Source of the DNA: Cellulomonas sp. Leaf395
Lineage (GTDB): Bacteria > Actinomycetota > Actinomycetes > Actinomycetales > Cellulomonadaceae
NCBI RefSeq assembly: GCF_001424125.1
Contig: NZ_LMQI01000001.1
Span: forward strand, 831,287-895,286
Direction of reading: 5' to 3'
DNA: 64,000 bases
The notes beneath the pieces were generated by a model. The model had not been told where the DNA came from and did no database searches. It worked only from the letters and a program-made list of their open reading frames with translations. The translations under genes were made by a program, and so were the position numbers. The first letter of the stretch is position 1. Each line of letters begins with the position of its first letter. This document shows positions 17,386 to 26,722 of the stretch, in pieces.

Positions 17386-17391
17386 AGCCTA
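17386..17391 (-). promoter_or_regulatory. -10 element for leaderless maf mRNA
   Basis: TAGGCT on the minus strand lies 8 nt before the GTG at 17377. No ribosome-binding site is present between them. Confidence 0.4.
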
Positions 17392-17520
17392 GTTCGTGCA
17401 CGGGTCGGGACCTCCGACCCGTGCCCCGCGCACAGGGCACCAAGGCACAATGGGGCGGGCTGTGGTCGGCGCGGCGGACGACCCCGCCGGTCCGAGGGTC
17501 ACGAGGGACGAGGAGACACC

Positions 17521-18237
17521 GTGGGTGACGCGACGAGGTCGTCGGCGACCGGGACGGACGACGGTGCCGTCGACGACATCGACGACATCGACGACATCGA
17601 CGAGCTCGACGAGGTCGATCCGGACCCCGACCTGCTGCTGCCGCCGTCGCAGGCGTGGCGGGCGCGGACCGCGATCGAGATGGTCATCTCGGGGGTGCTC
17701 GGACTCCTCGCGTCGTTCGTGCTCTCGATCGAGGCCCTCACTCTCGCGGCGGACCCGAACGCGTCGTTCGGCTGCGACCTCAACTCGGTGATCAGCTGCA
17801 GCGTCGTCGCGCAGAGCTGGCAGGCCTCGCTCTTCGGGTTCCCCAACGCGTTCCTCGGCATCGCCGCCGAGGCGGTCGTGATCACCGTCGCCGTCGCGGT
17901 CCTCGGTGGGGTGCGGTTCCCGCGCTGGTTCATGCTCGGCGCGCAGACGATCTACACGCTCGGCTTCCTGTTCGCGTGGTGGCTGTTCTACGAGGCGTAC
18001 GTCGTCATCGGCGCGCTGTGCCCGTGGTGCCTGCTCATCACGGTCACGACGACGCTGGTCTGGGCGGGCCTGACCCGGTTGAACGTGCGTGAAGGCGCGA
18101 TCAACTTCCCGGGTCGCTGGGGTCCCGCCGCTCGACGCTTCGTGGACCACGGCAACGACTGGTTCGTCACCATCGCGCTCATCGTGCTGCTCGCGGTCGC
18201 GATCTTCGCGAAGTACGGCTCGATCATCCTCGCGTGA
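17521..18237 (+). CDS. Vitamin K epoxide reductase (VKOR) family membrane protein
   Basis: The 238-residue protein starts at GTG 17521 behind a GAGGAG ribosome-binding site. An acidic N-terminal tail contains three direct repeats of Asp-Asp-Ile (encoded by nearly identical 9-bp units), and about five transmembrane helices follow. VKOR hallmarks are the loop cysteines Cys85 and Cys93 and the CPWC active-site pair Cys167/Cys170 in the fourth helix. Bacterial VKORs reoxidise periplasmic thiol oxidases (DsbA-like) by passing electrons to quinones, so this protein supports disulfide formation in exported proteins. No partner thioredoxin-like gene lies beside it. A longer open frame to 17347 is rejected because it overlaps the maf promoter. 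Confidence 0.9.
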   Translation: MGDATRSSATGTDDGAVDDIDDIDDIDELDEVDPDPDLLLPPSQAWRARTAIEMVISGVLGLLASFVLSIEALTLAADPNASFGCDLNSVISCSVVAQSWQASLFGFPNAFLGIAAEAVVITVAVAVLGGVRFPRWFMLGAQTIYTLGFLFAWWLFYEAYVVIGALCPWCLLITVTTTLVWAGLTRLNVREGAINFPGRWGPAARRFVDHGNDWFVTIALIVLLAVAIFAKYGSIILA

Positions 18238-18244
18238 CCCCCGC

Positions 18245-18280
18245 ACGACGGGCCGGTGGCAGGAGCCACCGGTCCGTCGT
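18245..18280. terminator. Bidirectional hairpin terminator between VKOR and DUF885 genes
   Basis: A 16-bp stem with one G/T mismatch (18245-18260 with 18265-18280, arm ACGACGGGCCGGTGGC) and loop AGGA lie between convergent genes, 8 bases after one stop and 6 before the other. Confidence 0.7.
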
Positions 18281-18285
18281 CGTCC

Positions 18286-20016
18286 TCAGCCTGCGAACGC
18301 CGTCCTCAGCACGTCCAGCGGCAGGGAGCCCATGCTCAGCGCGCGGGCGTGGAAGGCGCGCAGGTCGAACTCCTCGCCCTTCGCCTCGGCCTCAGCGGCC
18401 GCGGCGTTCCGCGTCTGCTCCCAGAGGCGCTGGCCGATCTTGTACGAGGGCGCCTGGCCCGGCCAACCCAGGTACCGGTTCCACTCGAACCGGATGAACG
18501 ACTCGGGCATGTTCACGTTGGCCTTGAGGAACTCCCAGCCCTTGTCGGCGTCCCAAGTCCCGCCGCCCCACTCCTGTGGTGCCTCCAGACCGAGGTGGAC
18601 GCCGATGTCGAAGACCACGCGGGCGGCGCGCATCCGCTGGCCGTCGAGCATGCCCAACCGGTCGCCCGGGTCGTCGAGGAAGCCCAGGTCCGCCATCAGC
18701 CGCTCGGCGTACAGCGCCCAGCCCTCGCCGTAGCCCGACGTCCAGCACGCCAGCCGGCGCCACGTGTTCAGGGTCGCGCGCTGGAAGACCGCCTGACCGA
18801 TCTGCAGGTGGTGGCCCGGGACGCCTTCGTGGTAGACGGTCGTCTTCTCGCGCCAGGTGTTGAAGGTGGTGACCTCCGGCGGCACCGACCACCACATCCG
18901 GCCGGGGCGGCTGAAGTCGTCGCTGGGGCCCGTGTAGTAGATGCCACCGTTCTGCGTGGGGGCGATGCGGCACTCGAGGGCGAGCACCGGGACGGGGATG
19001 TCGAAGTGCGTGCCGTCCAGGGCCTCGATCGCCGCGTCCGACGTCTCCTGCATCCACGCCTGCAGCGCCGCCGTGCCGTGCAGGGTGCCGGCGGGGTCCT
19101 CGTCGAGCTTCGCGATGGCCTGGGCGACGGTGGCGCCCGGTCCGGCGATCTGCGCGGCGACGGCCTCCTGCTCGGCGACGACCCGGGCGAGCTCCTCGAG
19201 CCCCCACTGGTACGTCTCCTCCAGGTCGACCGTGGCGCCGAGGAACGCGCGCGACCACAGGGCGTAGCGCTCGCGGCCCGCTGCGTCCGCCTGCGGTGCC
19301 TGCGGTGCCAGCTCGTCCCGCAGGAACGCAGCCAGCGTCGCGTAGGCCCCACGAGCCGCCGTGGCACCGTGCTCGAGCTCGGCGCGGACCAGGGAGCACG
19401 CGGCCGACTCGTCCAGCACCGCGTCCACGCCGGCGCCGGTGATGAAGGTGGTGAAGAACGACGTCGCCGGGTCTGCCAGCTCGTCGGCCTGGCGGGCGGC
19501 CTCCTCGATCTGACGGACCGCGGCGACGGCGCCGGTGCTCGCGGCGAGCCGCAGCGACTCGATGTAGCCGTCGACCGCGAACGGCAGGGCGTTCAGCCGG
19601 GCCGCGATGTTCGACCACGCCTCGACGTCGTCGGTCGGCATGATGTCGAAGACGTCGCGCAGGTTCTGGACCGGGGACGCGATGTTGTTCAGGTAGCGCA
19701 GGTACTCGCCCGCCTCGTGCAGCTCCAGCTCCAGGCCGAGCCGCTCGCGCATCGCGGCCAGGGTGATCTGGTCGACCTCGTCCGTCGGGGCGGCGCCGTC
19801 CAAGGACAGCAGGGTGCTTCGCGTGAGCTCCGCACGGGCCTCGAGACCTGCCGGGGAGTGGTCGGTCATCTCGTGGTCGTGCCCCGCGATGCCCATGCTG
19901 GTCGCTGCCAGGGGGTCGAGGGTCGCGTACGCGGTCATGTACGCCTCGGCGATCGTGTCGATCGGGGAGGGTGCGCGCTCAGTGAGCGCGTCCGGGGTGG
20001 TGGGCGTCATCGTCAC
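18286..20016 (-). CDS. DUF885 family protein, putative metallopeptidase
   Basis: The 576-residue protein without signal peptide matches the DUF885 family. The diagnostic motif is YHEGVPGHHLQ beginning near residue 395, an HEXXXHH-type zinc site in the style of M3/M32-like peptidases. A downstream GYGEGWALYAERL helix probably supplies the third ligand Glu. The rest is helical. Family members are thought to be cytosolic carboxypeptidase- or oligopeptidase-like enzymes, but few are characterised, so substrate is unknown. The start is GTG at 20016 (ATG at 20010 is also possible). A TAGGGT -10 seven bases before the GTG favours leaderless initiation. It lies downstream of accE in the same direction but with its own promoter. 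Confidence 0.87.
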   Translation of the reverse strand: MTMTPTTPDALTERAPSPIDTIAEAYMTAYATLDPLAATSMGIAGHDHEMTDHSPAGLEARAELTRSTLLSLDGAAPTDEVDQITLAAMRERLGLELELHEAGEYLRYLNNIASPVQNLRDVFDIMPTDDVEAWSNIAARLNALPFAVDGYIESLRLAASTGAVAAVRQIEEAARQADELADPATSFFTTFITGAGVDAVLDESAACSLVRAELEHGATAARGAYATLAAFLRDELAPQAPQADAAGRERYALWSRAFLGATVDLEETYQWGLEELARVVAEQEAVAAQIAGPGATVAQAIAKLDEDPAGTLHGTAALQAWMQETSDAAIEALDGTHFDIPVPVLALECRIAPTQNGGIYYTGPSDDFSRPGRMWWSVPPEVTTFNTWREKTTVYHEGVPGHHLQIGQAVFQRATLNTWRRLACWTSGYGEGWALYAERLMADLGFLDDPGDRLGMLDGQRMRAARVVFDIGVHLGLEAPQEWGGGTWDADKGWEFLKANVNMPESFIRFEWNRYLGWPGQAPSYKIGQRLWEQTRNAAAAEAEAKGEEFDLRAFHARALSMGSLPLDVLRTAFAG

Positions 20017-20023
20017 CAGCCCG

Positions 20024-20029
20024 ACCCTA
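20024..20029 (-). promoter_or_regulatory. -10 element for leaderless DUF885 gene mRNA
   Basis: TAGGGT on the minus strand lies 7 nt before the GTG at 20016. Confidence 0.4.
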
Positions 20030-20067
20030 CCCGCGAGTAGCCCGAGTGCCGGGGGTGATCCTCCGGG

Positions 20068-20298
20068 TCAGCCGCGCAGGCTCCAGCGCCACGCGTCCGG
20101 CCCCGGTCGCAGCCCGACGCGGCTGCCGCGCATGGTCCGGCGTCGGTCGGCCCAGGGGGCCGCGACCGCGTGGTCCTGCTCCTCGGCCAGGCGGGCGCGC
20201 TCGGTGGCCGCGGCCATCAGGCCTGCCACCAGGGCGGCCAGCTCCAGGTCGTCCGGGGTGCCGCGGACCACCTGCACGTCCGGGTCGCGCGCGCTCAC
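20068..20298 (-). CDS. accE: Acyl-CoA carboxylase epsilon subunit
   Basis: The 76-residue protein has the two short motifs of actinobacterial AccE: VVRGTPDDLELAALVAGL at the N-terminus and GPDAWRWSLRG at the C-terminus, joined by a charged linker. Epsilon subunits bind the beta subunit and raise the activity of acetyl/propionyl-CoA carboxylase complexes. The ATG at 20298 overlaps the stop of the preceding 196-residue gene by 4 nt (ATGA), so the three genes accD, unknown and accE are translationally coupled. Confidence 0.88.
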   Translation of the reverse strand: MSARDPDVQVVRGTPDDLELAALVAGLMAAATERARLAEEQDHAVAAPWADRRRTMRGSRVGLRPGPDAWRWSLRG

Positions 20299-20885
20299 GA
20301 GCGTCCTGTCACGTCGTCGTCCTCGTCCCCGTCATCGTCGTCGTCGTCTTCCTCGAACGCGACCGCGGCCCCGCGGGACGCGCCCCACTCGCCGACCTCG
20401 AACCCGGCGTCGACCAGCCGCTGCGCCAGGTCCGCGCCGCCTTGCTCGACCACGTCCAGCACGGACTCCAGCGACAGGTCCGACGTTCCCGCCGGCGGTC
20501 CGACGACGAACCCGAGGTGGAACGTGTCGATCTCGGCGTCGCTGCGCGGGGCGTCCGCGTCGCCGTGCTGGTCGTCGCCCCACGACATCCCGGTGAGGTC
20601 GGCGTGCAGTCCCAGGCGCTCGTGCAGCAGGTCGTACAGCTGCGCGTTGAGGCCGCCGATCTCCGACTCGAGCACCAGGATCCGGGGATCCTCGTCGGCC
20701 TCCCTGGACCCGAACTCCGCGCGGACGCCCACTGCCGCGTCGACGTACCCGTGCAACGCGTCGGCCAGGGCCGCGACCGCCGCGTGCAGGTCCGTCGCGT
20801 CGACCCCGACCAGCGGCTCGGGGCCGTGGGCCGGGTCGTCGTGGCCGCCATGCTCATCGCGCTCGTCGTGCTCGTGCTCGCTCAC
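20295..20885 (-). CDS. Uncharacterised acidic protein encoded between accD and accE
   Basis: The 196-residue protein starts with GTG at 20885, overlapping the accD stop by 4 nt. Its features are an N-terminal His/Asp/Glu-rich tail, a helical central part (about 25-95) and a second domain with [14 protein letters not shown]. The C-terminus has an uninterrupted Asp/Glu run (about 15 acidic residues). No enzyme motif was recognised. It is coupled on both sides to acyl-CoA carboxylase genes, so a role linked to the carboxylase complex is a reasonable but untested inference. The longer open frame to 21326 is antisense-type extension inside accD and is not used. It could alternatively be an unrelated passenger. 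Confidence 0.72.
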   Translation of the reverse strand: MSEHEHDERDEHGGHDDPAHGPEPLVGVDATDLHAAVAALADALHGYVDAAVGVRAEFGSREADEDPRILVLESEIGGLNAQLYDLLHERLGLHADLTGMSWGDDQHGDADAPRSDAEIDTFHLGFVVGPPAGTSDLSLESVLDVVEQGGADLAQRLVDAGFEVGEWGASRGAAVAFEEDDDDDDGDEDDDVTGRS

Positions 20886-22483
20886 AGGGGGATGTTCCCG
20901 TGCTTCTTGGGCGGCAGGCTGGCGCGCTTGGTGCGCAGCAGCCGCAGGGCCTTGGTGATCTCCGCGCGGGTCTGCGCCGGTGCGATGACCGCGTCCACGT
21001 ACCCGCGGTCGGCCGCGTCCCACGGGTTCACGATCGCCTCCTCGTACTCGGCCGTCAGCCGCCGGCGTTCCGCCTCCGCGTCGCCGCCCGCCGCCGCGAC
21101 GGACTTCAGGGCGCCGCGCTGCAGGATGTTCACCGCGCCGCCGGCACCCATCACGGCGATCTGCGCGGTGGGCCAGGCCAGGTTGACGTCGGCGCCGAGC
21201 TGCTTGGAGCCCATGACGATGTACGCGCCACCGTACGCCTTGCGGGTGATGACGGTGACGAGCGGGACGGTGGCCTCGGCGTACGCGTAGATGAGCTTGG
21301 CGCCGCGCCGGATGATGCCGTTCCACTCCTGGTCCGTGCCCGGCAGGAAGCCCGGGACGTCGACGAACGTGAGCACCGGGATGTTGAACGCGTCGCAGGT
21401 CCGCACGAACCGCGCGGCCTTCTCGGCGGCGTTGATGTCAAGCGTGCCCGCCATCGCCAGGGGCTGGTTGGCGACGATCCCGACGGGGTGCCCCTCGACG
21501 TGCCCGAAGCCGATCAGCACGTTCTTGGCGTACAACGGCTGGACCTCGAGCAGGACCCCGTCGTCGAGCACGTGCTCCAGGACCGTGCGCATGTCGTACG
21601 GCTGGTTGTCTGAGTCGGGCAGGAGCGAGTTGAGCTCCTCGTCGGCCTCGCTGACCTCCAGGTCGGTGTGGTGGTCGAACGTCACCGGGTCCGTGAGGTT
21701 GTTCTGCGGCAGGTAGGTGAGCAGCGAGCGCACGTAGTCGAGCGCGTCGTCCTCGTCCGAGGCCATGTAGTGCGCGACGCCGGAGCGGGTGTTGTGCGTC
21801 GTCGCGCCGCCCAGCTCCTCGAAGCCGACGTCCTCACCGGTGACCGCACGGATGACGTCGGGACCCGTGATGAACATGTTGGAGGTGCCGTCGGCCATGA
21901 CGATGAAGTCCGTCAGCGCGGGGGAGTACACGGCACCGCCGGCCGACGGGCCCAGGATGAGGCTGATCTGCGGTATCACCCCGGACGCGGCGACGTTGCG
22001 ACGGAAGATCTCCGCGAACTGCGTCAGCCCCGCCACACCCTCCTGGATCCGCGCGCCACCGCCGTCGCTGATCCCGATCAGCGGGACGCCCGTGCGCAGC
22101 GCCAGGTCCATCACCTTCGTGATCTTCTGGCCGTGCACCTCGCCCAGGCTCCCGCCGAAGACCGTGAAGTCCTGCGAGTAGACGCAGACCGGGCGACCGT
22201 CGACCGTGCCGTGCCCGACGACGACGCCGTCACCCGGGATCCGCTTCTTGTCGAGGCCGAAGTTGGTGGAGCGGTGCCGGACGAACGCGTCGAGCTCGGT
22301 GAACGAGCCCGGGTCCAGGAGCTGCTCGATGCGCTCGCGGGCGGACCGCTTGCCGCGCGCGTGCTGCTTGTCGACGGCTCCCTGCTCGGCGGCCTCGGCC
22401 GCCGCGTAGCGGTCGGCGAGGTCGGCCAGCTTGGCGGCCGTGGTGCGGGGGGCCGTCTCGACGGGCTGCTGGGTGTCAGTCAC
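20882..22483 (-). CDS. accD: Acyl-CoA carboxylase beta subunit (carboxyltransferase)
   Basis: The 533-residue protein begins at GTG 22483 and has the two crotonase-like halves of AccD5/PccB-type carboxyltransferases. The N-terminal half has [42 protein letters not shown] and [13 protein letters not shown]. The C-terminal half has [34 protein letters not shown] and [10 protein letters not shown]. It moves the carboxyl group from biotin on the alpha subunit to acetyl- or propionyl-CoA, making precursors for lipid synthesis. It is divergent from birA, the ligase that biotinylates its partner. TAGCCT seven bases before the GTG indicates a leaderless transcript. Confidence 0.95.
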   Translation of the reverse strand: MTDTQQPVETAPRTTAAKLADLADRYAAAEAAEQGAVDKQHARGKRSARERIEQLLDPGSFTELDAFVRHRSTNFGLDKKRIPGDGVVVGHGTVDGRPVCVYSQDFTVFGGSLGEVHGQKITKVMDLALRTGVPLIGISDGGGARIQEGVAGLTQFAEIFRRNVAASGVIPQISLILGPSAGGAVYSPALTDFIVMADGTSNMFITGPDVIRAVTGEDVGFEELGGATTHNTRSGVAHYMASDEDDALDYVRSLLTYLPQNNLTDPVTFDHHTDLEVSEADEELNSLLPDSDNQPYDMRTVLEHVLDDGVLLEVQPLYAKNVLIGFGHVEGHPVGIVANQPLAMAGTLDINAAEKAARFVRTCDAFNIPVLTFVDVPGFLPGTDQEWNGIIRRGAKLIYAYAEATVPLVTVITRKAYGGAYIVMGSKQLGADVNLAWPTAQIAVMGAGGAVNILQRGALKSVAAAGGDAEAERRRLTAEYEEAIVNPWDAADRGYVDAVIAPAQTRAEITKALRLLRTKRASLPPKKHGNIPL

Positions 22484-22490
22484 TCGACCG

Positions 22491-22496
22491 AGGCTA
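22491..22496 (-). promoter_or_regulatory. -10 element for leaderless accD operon mRNA
   Basis: TAGCCT on the minus strand lies 7 nt before the GTG at 22483, in the same sequence context as the purine nucleoside phosphorylase promoter. Confidence 0.5.
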
Positions 22497-22579
22497 GTTG
22501 TCGGAGCCCTCCATGCACGTGCAGGCGGGTCACGGTGTTGCCCGCGTCGGGGTGTCGGGTTCCCACAAGGACCGCCATC

Positions 22580-23452
22580 ATGGGCGCTGTGCCCTCCATG
22601 CCTACGGTGCTGCGCGTCGCCGAGCTCCGCGACCTCCTGCTCGCTCCCGCCGGACCGCTGACCCGCGTCGAGGTCGTCGACGCGACCGCCTCCACCAACA
22701 GCGACCTCGCCGATGCCCTGCGCGCCGACCCGAGCTCCTGGCCGGACGCGAGCGTGCTCGTCGCGGAGCACCAGACGGGTGGGCGTGGACGAGCCGGGCG
22801 GACGTGGGAGACGCCGGCGGGGACCGCGTTGACCTGCAGCTTCGTCGTGCGCCCGCCGGTCCCGGCCGCGTCGTTCGGCTGGATCGGGCTGCTCACCGGC
22901 CTTGCCGCTGTGAACGCCCTGCGGGCCACGGCGGGCGTCCCCGCGACCCTGAAGTGGCCCAACGACCTGCTCGTGCCCGCGGACACCGAGGTCGAGGGCT
23001 GGGGGGCGGCGCGCAAGGTGGGGGGGATCCTCGCCGAGGTCGTCGCGCTGCCCGCCGGGCAACCGCCTGCCGTCGTCATCGGCATCGGGATCAACGTGCT
23101 GCAGGGCGCCGACGAGCTCCCGGTGCCGAGCGCGACGTCGCTCGCCCTCGCCGGCGCGCAGCACGTCGACCGCGAGGGGATGCTCGTGGCGCTGGTCGCC
23201 GCGCAGCTCGAGGTGGCGGAGCGCTGGCGCGAGTCCGGTGGTGACGCCGTCGGTTCCGGGCTGGCCGACGAGGTCGCCGCGGTGTGCAGCACCCTGGGCG
23301 CGCGCGTGCGCGTGGAGCTGCCGGGGGACGCGTCGGTGAGCGGTGTGGCGGCGCGGCTCGACGACGACGGCGCCCTCGTGGTCGTCGCCGACGACGGGGT
23401 GTCCCACCGCGTGCTCGCGGGTGACGTACGCCACGTCCGCCCGGCCAGGTGA
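22580..23452 (+). CDS. birA: Biotin--[acetyl-CoA-carboxylase] ligase
   Basis: The 290-residue monofunctional biotin ligase lacks the DNA-binding domain of E. coli BirA. Motifs: TNSDLADAL, the biotinyl-AMP loop [10 protein letters not shown] near residue 69, TLKWPNDLL near residue 122, [14 protein letters not shown], and a C-terminal SH3-like domain. It attaches biotin to the carrier lysine of acyl-CoA carboxylase. The ATG at 22580 has AAGGA 8 nt upstream; GTG 22589 or ATG 22598 are in-frame alternatives. It is divergent from accD across about 100 bases. Confidence 0.93.
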   Translation: MGAVPSMPTVLRVAELRDLLLAPAGPLTRVEVVDATASTNSDLADALRADPSSWPDASVLVAEHQTGGRGRAGRTWETPAGTALTCSFVVRPPVPAASFGWIGLLTGLAAVNALRATAGVPATLKWPNDLLVPADTEVEGWGAARKVGGILAEVVALPAGQPPAVVIGIGINVLQGADELPVPSATSLALAGAQHVDREGMLVALVAAQLEVAERWRESGGDAVGSGLADEVAAVCSTLGARVRVELPGDASVSGVAARLDDDGALVVVADDGVSHRVLAGDVRHVRPAR

Positions 23453-23454
23453 AC

Positions 23455-23460
23455 TACCCT
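23455..23460 (+). promoter_or_regulatory. -10 element for leaderless cyclase mRNA
   Basis: TACCCT begins 3 bases after the birA stop and ends 6 nt before the GTG at 23467, favouring that start for the cyclase over the overlapping GTG at 23449. Confidence 0.4.
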
Positions 23461-23466
23461 CTTCCC

Positions 23467-24543
23467 GTGCCGGACGACCGATCGCAGGACCTCCACTTCC
23501 TCGAGTCGACGGTGGGGGAGCTCGACGCCGAGCTGCTCGGCGGCCCCCGCACCCTCAGCGCACGCGACCTGGCCGAGCGTGCCGGTATCGACATCGACAT
23601 CGTCCGCGGCTTCTGGACCACCATGGGCCTGCCGCACGCCGACCCGGACGAGCCGGTGTACACCGAGCGAGACGCCGAGGCCATCGACCGCGCCGCCGCC
23701 CTGGTCCGCGAGCACGGGCTGGACCTGCGGACCGTCATCACGGTCACGCGCGCCCTGGGCCACACCTCCGACCGGCTCGCCCTGTGGCAGGTCGAGGCAC
23801 TGGTGGAGGACATGGCCGGCCGGTACGAGCTCGACGACACCTCGGCCCGGCTGCTCGTCCTCGACCGGCTCGCGTCGCTGGCGCCCGTGCTCGAGGCGCA
23901 GCTGGTGCACTCCTACCGGCGCCAGCTCGCCGCCATCGCCGGCCGTTACGCCGGGGAGTTCGGCCAGCTCCGCGGCCCCGGACCGGACCGCTCCGCCCTG
24001 CCCCTGGCCCGCGCGGTCGGGTTCGCCGACATGGTCTCCTTCACGCGTCGCACCGCGGGGCTCGGCTCCACCGACCTCTCGCAGTTCGTCCAGCGGTTCG
24101 AGGCCGCCGCCCGCGACATCGTGTCCGCCAACGGGGGGCGCGTCGTGAAGACGATCGGCGACGCGATCCTGTTCGTCGCCGACAGCGCCGCCACCGGCGC
24201 GCTGATCGCCCTCGACCTCGCGGACACGCTGGGCAAAGAGCTCGACGTCGACCGTGAGACCACCACCGGCGGACTGTTCGAGGGCGCTCGCGGGGTGACT
24301 CCCGTGCGGGTCGGGCTCGTGTGGGGGCGGGTACTGTCGCGGTTCGGTGACGTGTTCGGGCCCGACGTGAACCTGGCCGCGCGGCTCACCGACATCGCCG
24401 ATCCCAGCACCGTGCTCGTCGACGGGGCGACCGCGACGGTCCTGTCGGCCGACGCGCGGTTCGTGCTCGAGCCTCGTCCGGCGCGCCGGCTGGCCGGGAT
24501 CGGCTCCGTGGCGCCCGTGCGGTTGCGCGCCGCGGGGGCGTAG
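23467..24543 (+). CDS. Class III adenylate/guanylate cyclase with N-terminal regulatory domain
   Basis: From GTG 23467 the protein is 358 residues. The N-terminal 160 residues are helical, with a segment [26 protein letters not shown] typical of the autoinhibitory domain of mycobacterial Rv1264/Rv2212-like cyclases. The catalytic domain has both metal-binding Asp residues (FADMVSFT, Asp188; KTIGDAILF, Asp232), the base-selecting Lys in the second motif, and the transition-state Asn and Arg in DVNLAARL. All catalytic residues are therefore present. It should make cAMP, possibly in response to pH or lipid ligands as known for Rv1264, though this is not shown here. An alternative GTG at 23449 overlaps the birA stop. 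Confidence 0.87.
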   Translation: MPDDRSQDLHFLESTVGELDAELLGGPRTLSARDLAERAGIDIDIVRGFWTTMGLPHADPDEPVYTERDAEAIDRAAALVREHGLDLRTVITVTRALGHTSDRLALWQVEALVEDMAGRYELDDTSARLLVLDRLASLAPVLEAQLVHSYRRQLAAIAGRYAGEFGQLRGPGPDRSALPLARAVGFADMVSFTRRTAGLGSTDLSQFVQRFEAAARDIVSANGGRVVKTIGDAILFVADSAATGALIALDLADTLGKELDVDRETTTGGLFEGARGVTPVRVGLVWGRVLSRFGDVFGPDVNLAARLTDIADPSTVLVDGATATVLSADARFVLEPRPARRLAGIGSVAPVRLRAAGA

Positions 24544-24550
24544 GCGCGGT

Positions 24551-25291
24551 CTATGCGGGTGCGACCTCGGGGTCGACCCCGTCCACCAGGGCCGGGCCGT
24601 TGTTGGCGACGGTGTTGACGGCCGTGGACACCGGGGTCGCGACGATGTCGGGCGGCGGGGTCTCCAGCAGCTCGCGGGCGCCGTCCGCGCCGACCGCGGG
24701 GTCCAGCCAGGCAGCCCAGGCCTCCCGGCGCAGCATCAGGGGCTGGCGGTCGTGGATGTGGGCGAGCTCGTCGGCGGCCGGACGGGTGATGACCGTGGCG
24801 CTGACGACCCAGCGCGCGGGGTCGTCGTCGGCCTTCGTCGGGTCCTTCCAGAACTCGTACAGCCCCGCGAGTGCGACCACCTCGCCGTCCGCGGGGTGCA
24901 GGTAGAACGGCTGCTTCTTCGTGCTCGGGGACCCGGGCTCCGGCTTCTTCCACTCGTAGTAGCCGTCCGCGGGCAGCAGCGCACGGCGCACGGCGAACGG
25001 GCGGGCGAACGCCGACTTCTCCTCGAGGGACTCGACCCGGGCGTTGATCATCCGGTTGCCCACCGAGATGTCCTTCGCCCACGACGGCACCAGTCCCCAG
25101 CGGGCCACGCGGAGCTGACGGGTGATCTCCCCGGTCTCCTTGTCCGCGCGTTCCACGACCATGCGGACGCCGTCCGTGGGGGCGACGTTCCAGGACGGGC
25201 CGAGGAGGCGGACGTCGTCGGCGACCGTGGCGATGGCGAACTCGTCGGCCAGCGCCTGGTCCTCGCGGAAGGAGGCATATCGACCACACAT
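24551..25291 (-). CDS. SRAP domain protein (YedK/HMCES-like abasic-site sensor)
   Basis: The 246-residue protein starts at the ATG of MCGRYA, so removal of Met exposes the catalytic Cys2 that forms a thiazolidine crosslink with abasic sites in single-stranded DNA. Other family residues are visible: NVAPT near residue 40, ARVESL near residue 85, the catalytic Glu in GYYEWKK near residue 110, and the His in HDRQPLML near residue 170. It protects abasic sites at replication forks. An ATG 30 bases upstream would mask Cys2 and is rejected. AAGGTGG precedes the chosen start as a ribosome-binding site. It is divergent from a drug-efflux type gene. Confidence 0.92.
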   Translation of the reverse strand: MCGRYASFREDQALADEFAIATVADDVRLLGPSWNVAPTDGVRMVVERADKETGEITRQLRVARWGLVPSWAKDISVGNRMINARVESLEEKSAFARPFAVRRALLPADGYYEWKKPEPGSPSTKKQPFYLHPADGEVVALAGLYEFWKDPTKADDDPARWVVSATVITRPAADELAHIHDRQPLMLRREAWAAWLDPAVGADGARELLETPPPDIVATPVSTAVNTVANNGPALVDGVDPEVAPA

Positions 25292-25354
25292 GGGGTCCAC
25301 CTTGTCAGGGACCGGTGACATGGGCGGGCGGGGCAGATCACACCACTCTCGGAT

Positions 25355-25366
25355 CGAATCGATTCG
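25355..25366. promoter_or_regulatory. Palindrome in the SRAP/MFS divergent promoter region
   Basis: CGAATCGATTCG is a perfect 12-bp palindrome 24 bases before the MFS start codon, close to where a -35/-10 region should lie. It is a plausible repressor operator, but the regulator is unknown. It does not match the actinobacterial LexA box spacing. Confidence 0.4.
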
Positions 25367-25389
25367 TTAATTGTGGGAGACTGCTGTCA

Positions 25390-26694
25390 ATGAGCTCGCG
25401 CACCATCCTCCCCTCCGCCCCGACCGGCCCCGCGCCGGCCGCGAGCGTCGCACCCCCCGGCACGTCGGCAGGGACGGACGCCGCACCCGCCCCCCAGTTC
25501 CGGCCCAACGCCAAGTACGTGCTGATGCTGGGGCTGATGTGCGCCCTGCCGGCCGTCTCGACCGACATGTACCTGCCGTCGCTGCCGGACGTGGCGCGCG
25601 ACCTGAACACGTCGGCCACCGCGGCGCAGCTGACCATGACCGCGATGCTCATCGGCGGGGCCGTCGGCCAGCTGGTCATCGGGCCGCTCTCGGACCGGTT
25701 CGGGCGACGCAAGCCCGTCCTGATCGGCGTGGTGCTGCACATCGTCACGTCGCTGCTGTGCGCGATCGCACCGGCCATCGTGCCGCTCATCGCGCTGCGC
25801 AGCGTGCAGGGCTTCTTCAACGCCTCGGCCACCGTCGTGGCGATGGCGATCATCCGCGACCGGTTCGTCGGCGCCGACGCCTCGCGGCTGATGTCCCGCC
25901 TCATGCTCGTGATCGGAGTCGCGCCGCTGTTCGCCCCGTCGCTCGGCGGGGTGATCGCCGGGCAGTGGGGCTGGCGGTCGGTGTTCTTCGCGCTCGCCGT
26001 CTTCGGGGTCGTGCTGTGGGTCGTCGTCTGGCGCCGCCTCCCGGAGACGCTGCCGCCGGACCGGCGACGTGCCGGTGGTCTGCGCACCGCCGTCTCCGGC
26101 TACCGCTCGCTGCTCAGGGATCGCCACTTCGTCGCGCTGGCCGTCCTGCCGGGCCTCGGCATGGCCGTGCTGATGAGCTACGTCGTCGCGTCGCCGTTCG
26201 TGCTCCGCGAGGGCTACGGGCTGTCGTCGGGCGCGTTCTCACTGCTCTTCGCCGTCAACGGCCTCGGACTGGTGCTTGGCGCGCAGATCAATGCGTCCCT
26301 CGTCCGTCGGGTCGCACCGATCCGGATCGTGCGCGTGGTCCTGCCGATCTCGCTCGGGCTCACCGGGGTGCTGCTCGCGCTGGCCCTCACCGGCTGGGGC
26401 GGCCTCGTGGCGCTGCTCGTGGTGCTGTGGCTGATCCTGATGCTGGTCAACTTCGTCCCGCCGAACGCCTCGGCCCTGGCGCTGACCCGGCACGGCGAGA
26501 TCGCCGGGACGGCCGCCGCGGTCATCGGGTCGATGCAGGCGGGCGTCGCCGGGCTTGTCAGCCCGCTGTCGGGGCTCCTCGGCGGCGACGCCGTCGCGAT
26601 GGCGGCAGTGATGGTCGGTGCGTCCGTGGCGGCCCTGCTCGTGCTCGCGCTGGCCACGCCGGCGTACCGCCGCGACGGCGCCTGGGCGGTCTGA
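25390..26694 (+). CDS. MFS transporter, Bcr/CflA (DHA1) drug-efflux type
   Basis: The 434-residue protein has a 45-residue Pro/Ala-rich cytosolic N-tail and then twelve hydrophobic helices. Signatures of the DHA1 Bcr/CflA subfamily are STDMYLPSLPDVARDL in helix 1 and the loop motif GPLSDRFGRRKPVLIG between helices 2 and 3. In TM5 a GGVIAGQWGWRSVFF motif C follows. These proton antiporters export drugs and small metabolites. The ATG at 25390 has GGGAG about 11 nt upstream. It stands alone between divergent SRAP and convergent aminotransferase genes. Confidence 0.88.
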   Translation: MSSRTILPSAPTGPAPAASVAPPGTSAGTDAAPAPQFRPNAKYVLMLGLMCALPAVSTDMYLPSLPDVARDLNTSATAAQLTMTAMLIGGAVGQLVIGPLSDRFGRRKPVLIGVVLHIVTSLLCAIAPAIVPLIALRSVQGFFNASATVVAMAIIRDRFVGADASRLMSRLMLVIGVAPLFAPSLGGVIAGQWGWRSVFFALAVFGVVLWVVVWRRLPETLPPDRRRAGGLRTAVSGYRSLLRDRHFVALAVLPGLGMAVLMSYVVASPFVLREGYGLSSGAFSLLFAVNGLGLVLGAQINASLVRRVAPIRIVRVVLPISLGLTGVLLALALTGWGGLVALLVVLWLILMLVNFVPPNASALALTRHGEIAGTAAAVIGSMQAGVAGLVSPLSGLLGGDAVAMAAVMVGASVAALLVLALATPAYRRDGAWAV

Positions 26695-26722
26695 CCGGCG
26701 GGGTCTCGGCGACCCGCCGTGG

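Noticed and set aside
25355..25366. LexA/SOS box for the SRAP gene
   Set aside because: The palindrome has a GAAT-CG-ATTC core with the wrong spacer for the actinobacterial GAAC-N4-GTTC box.
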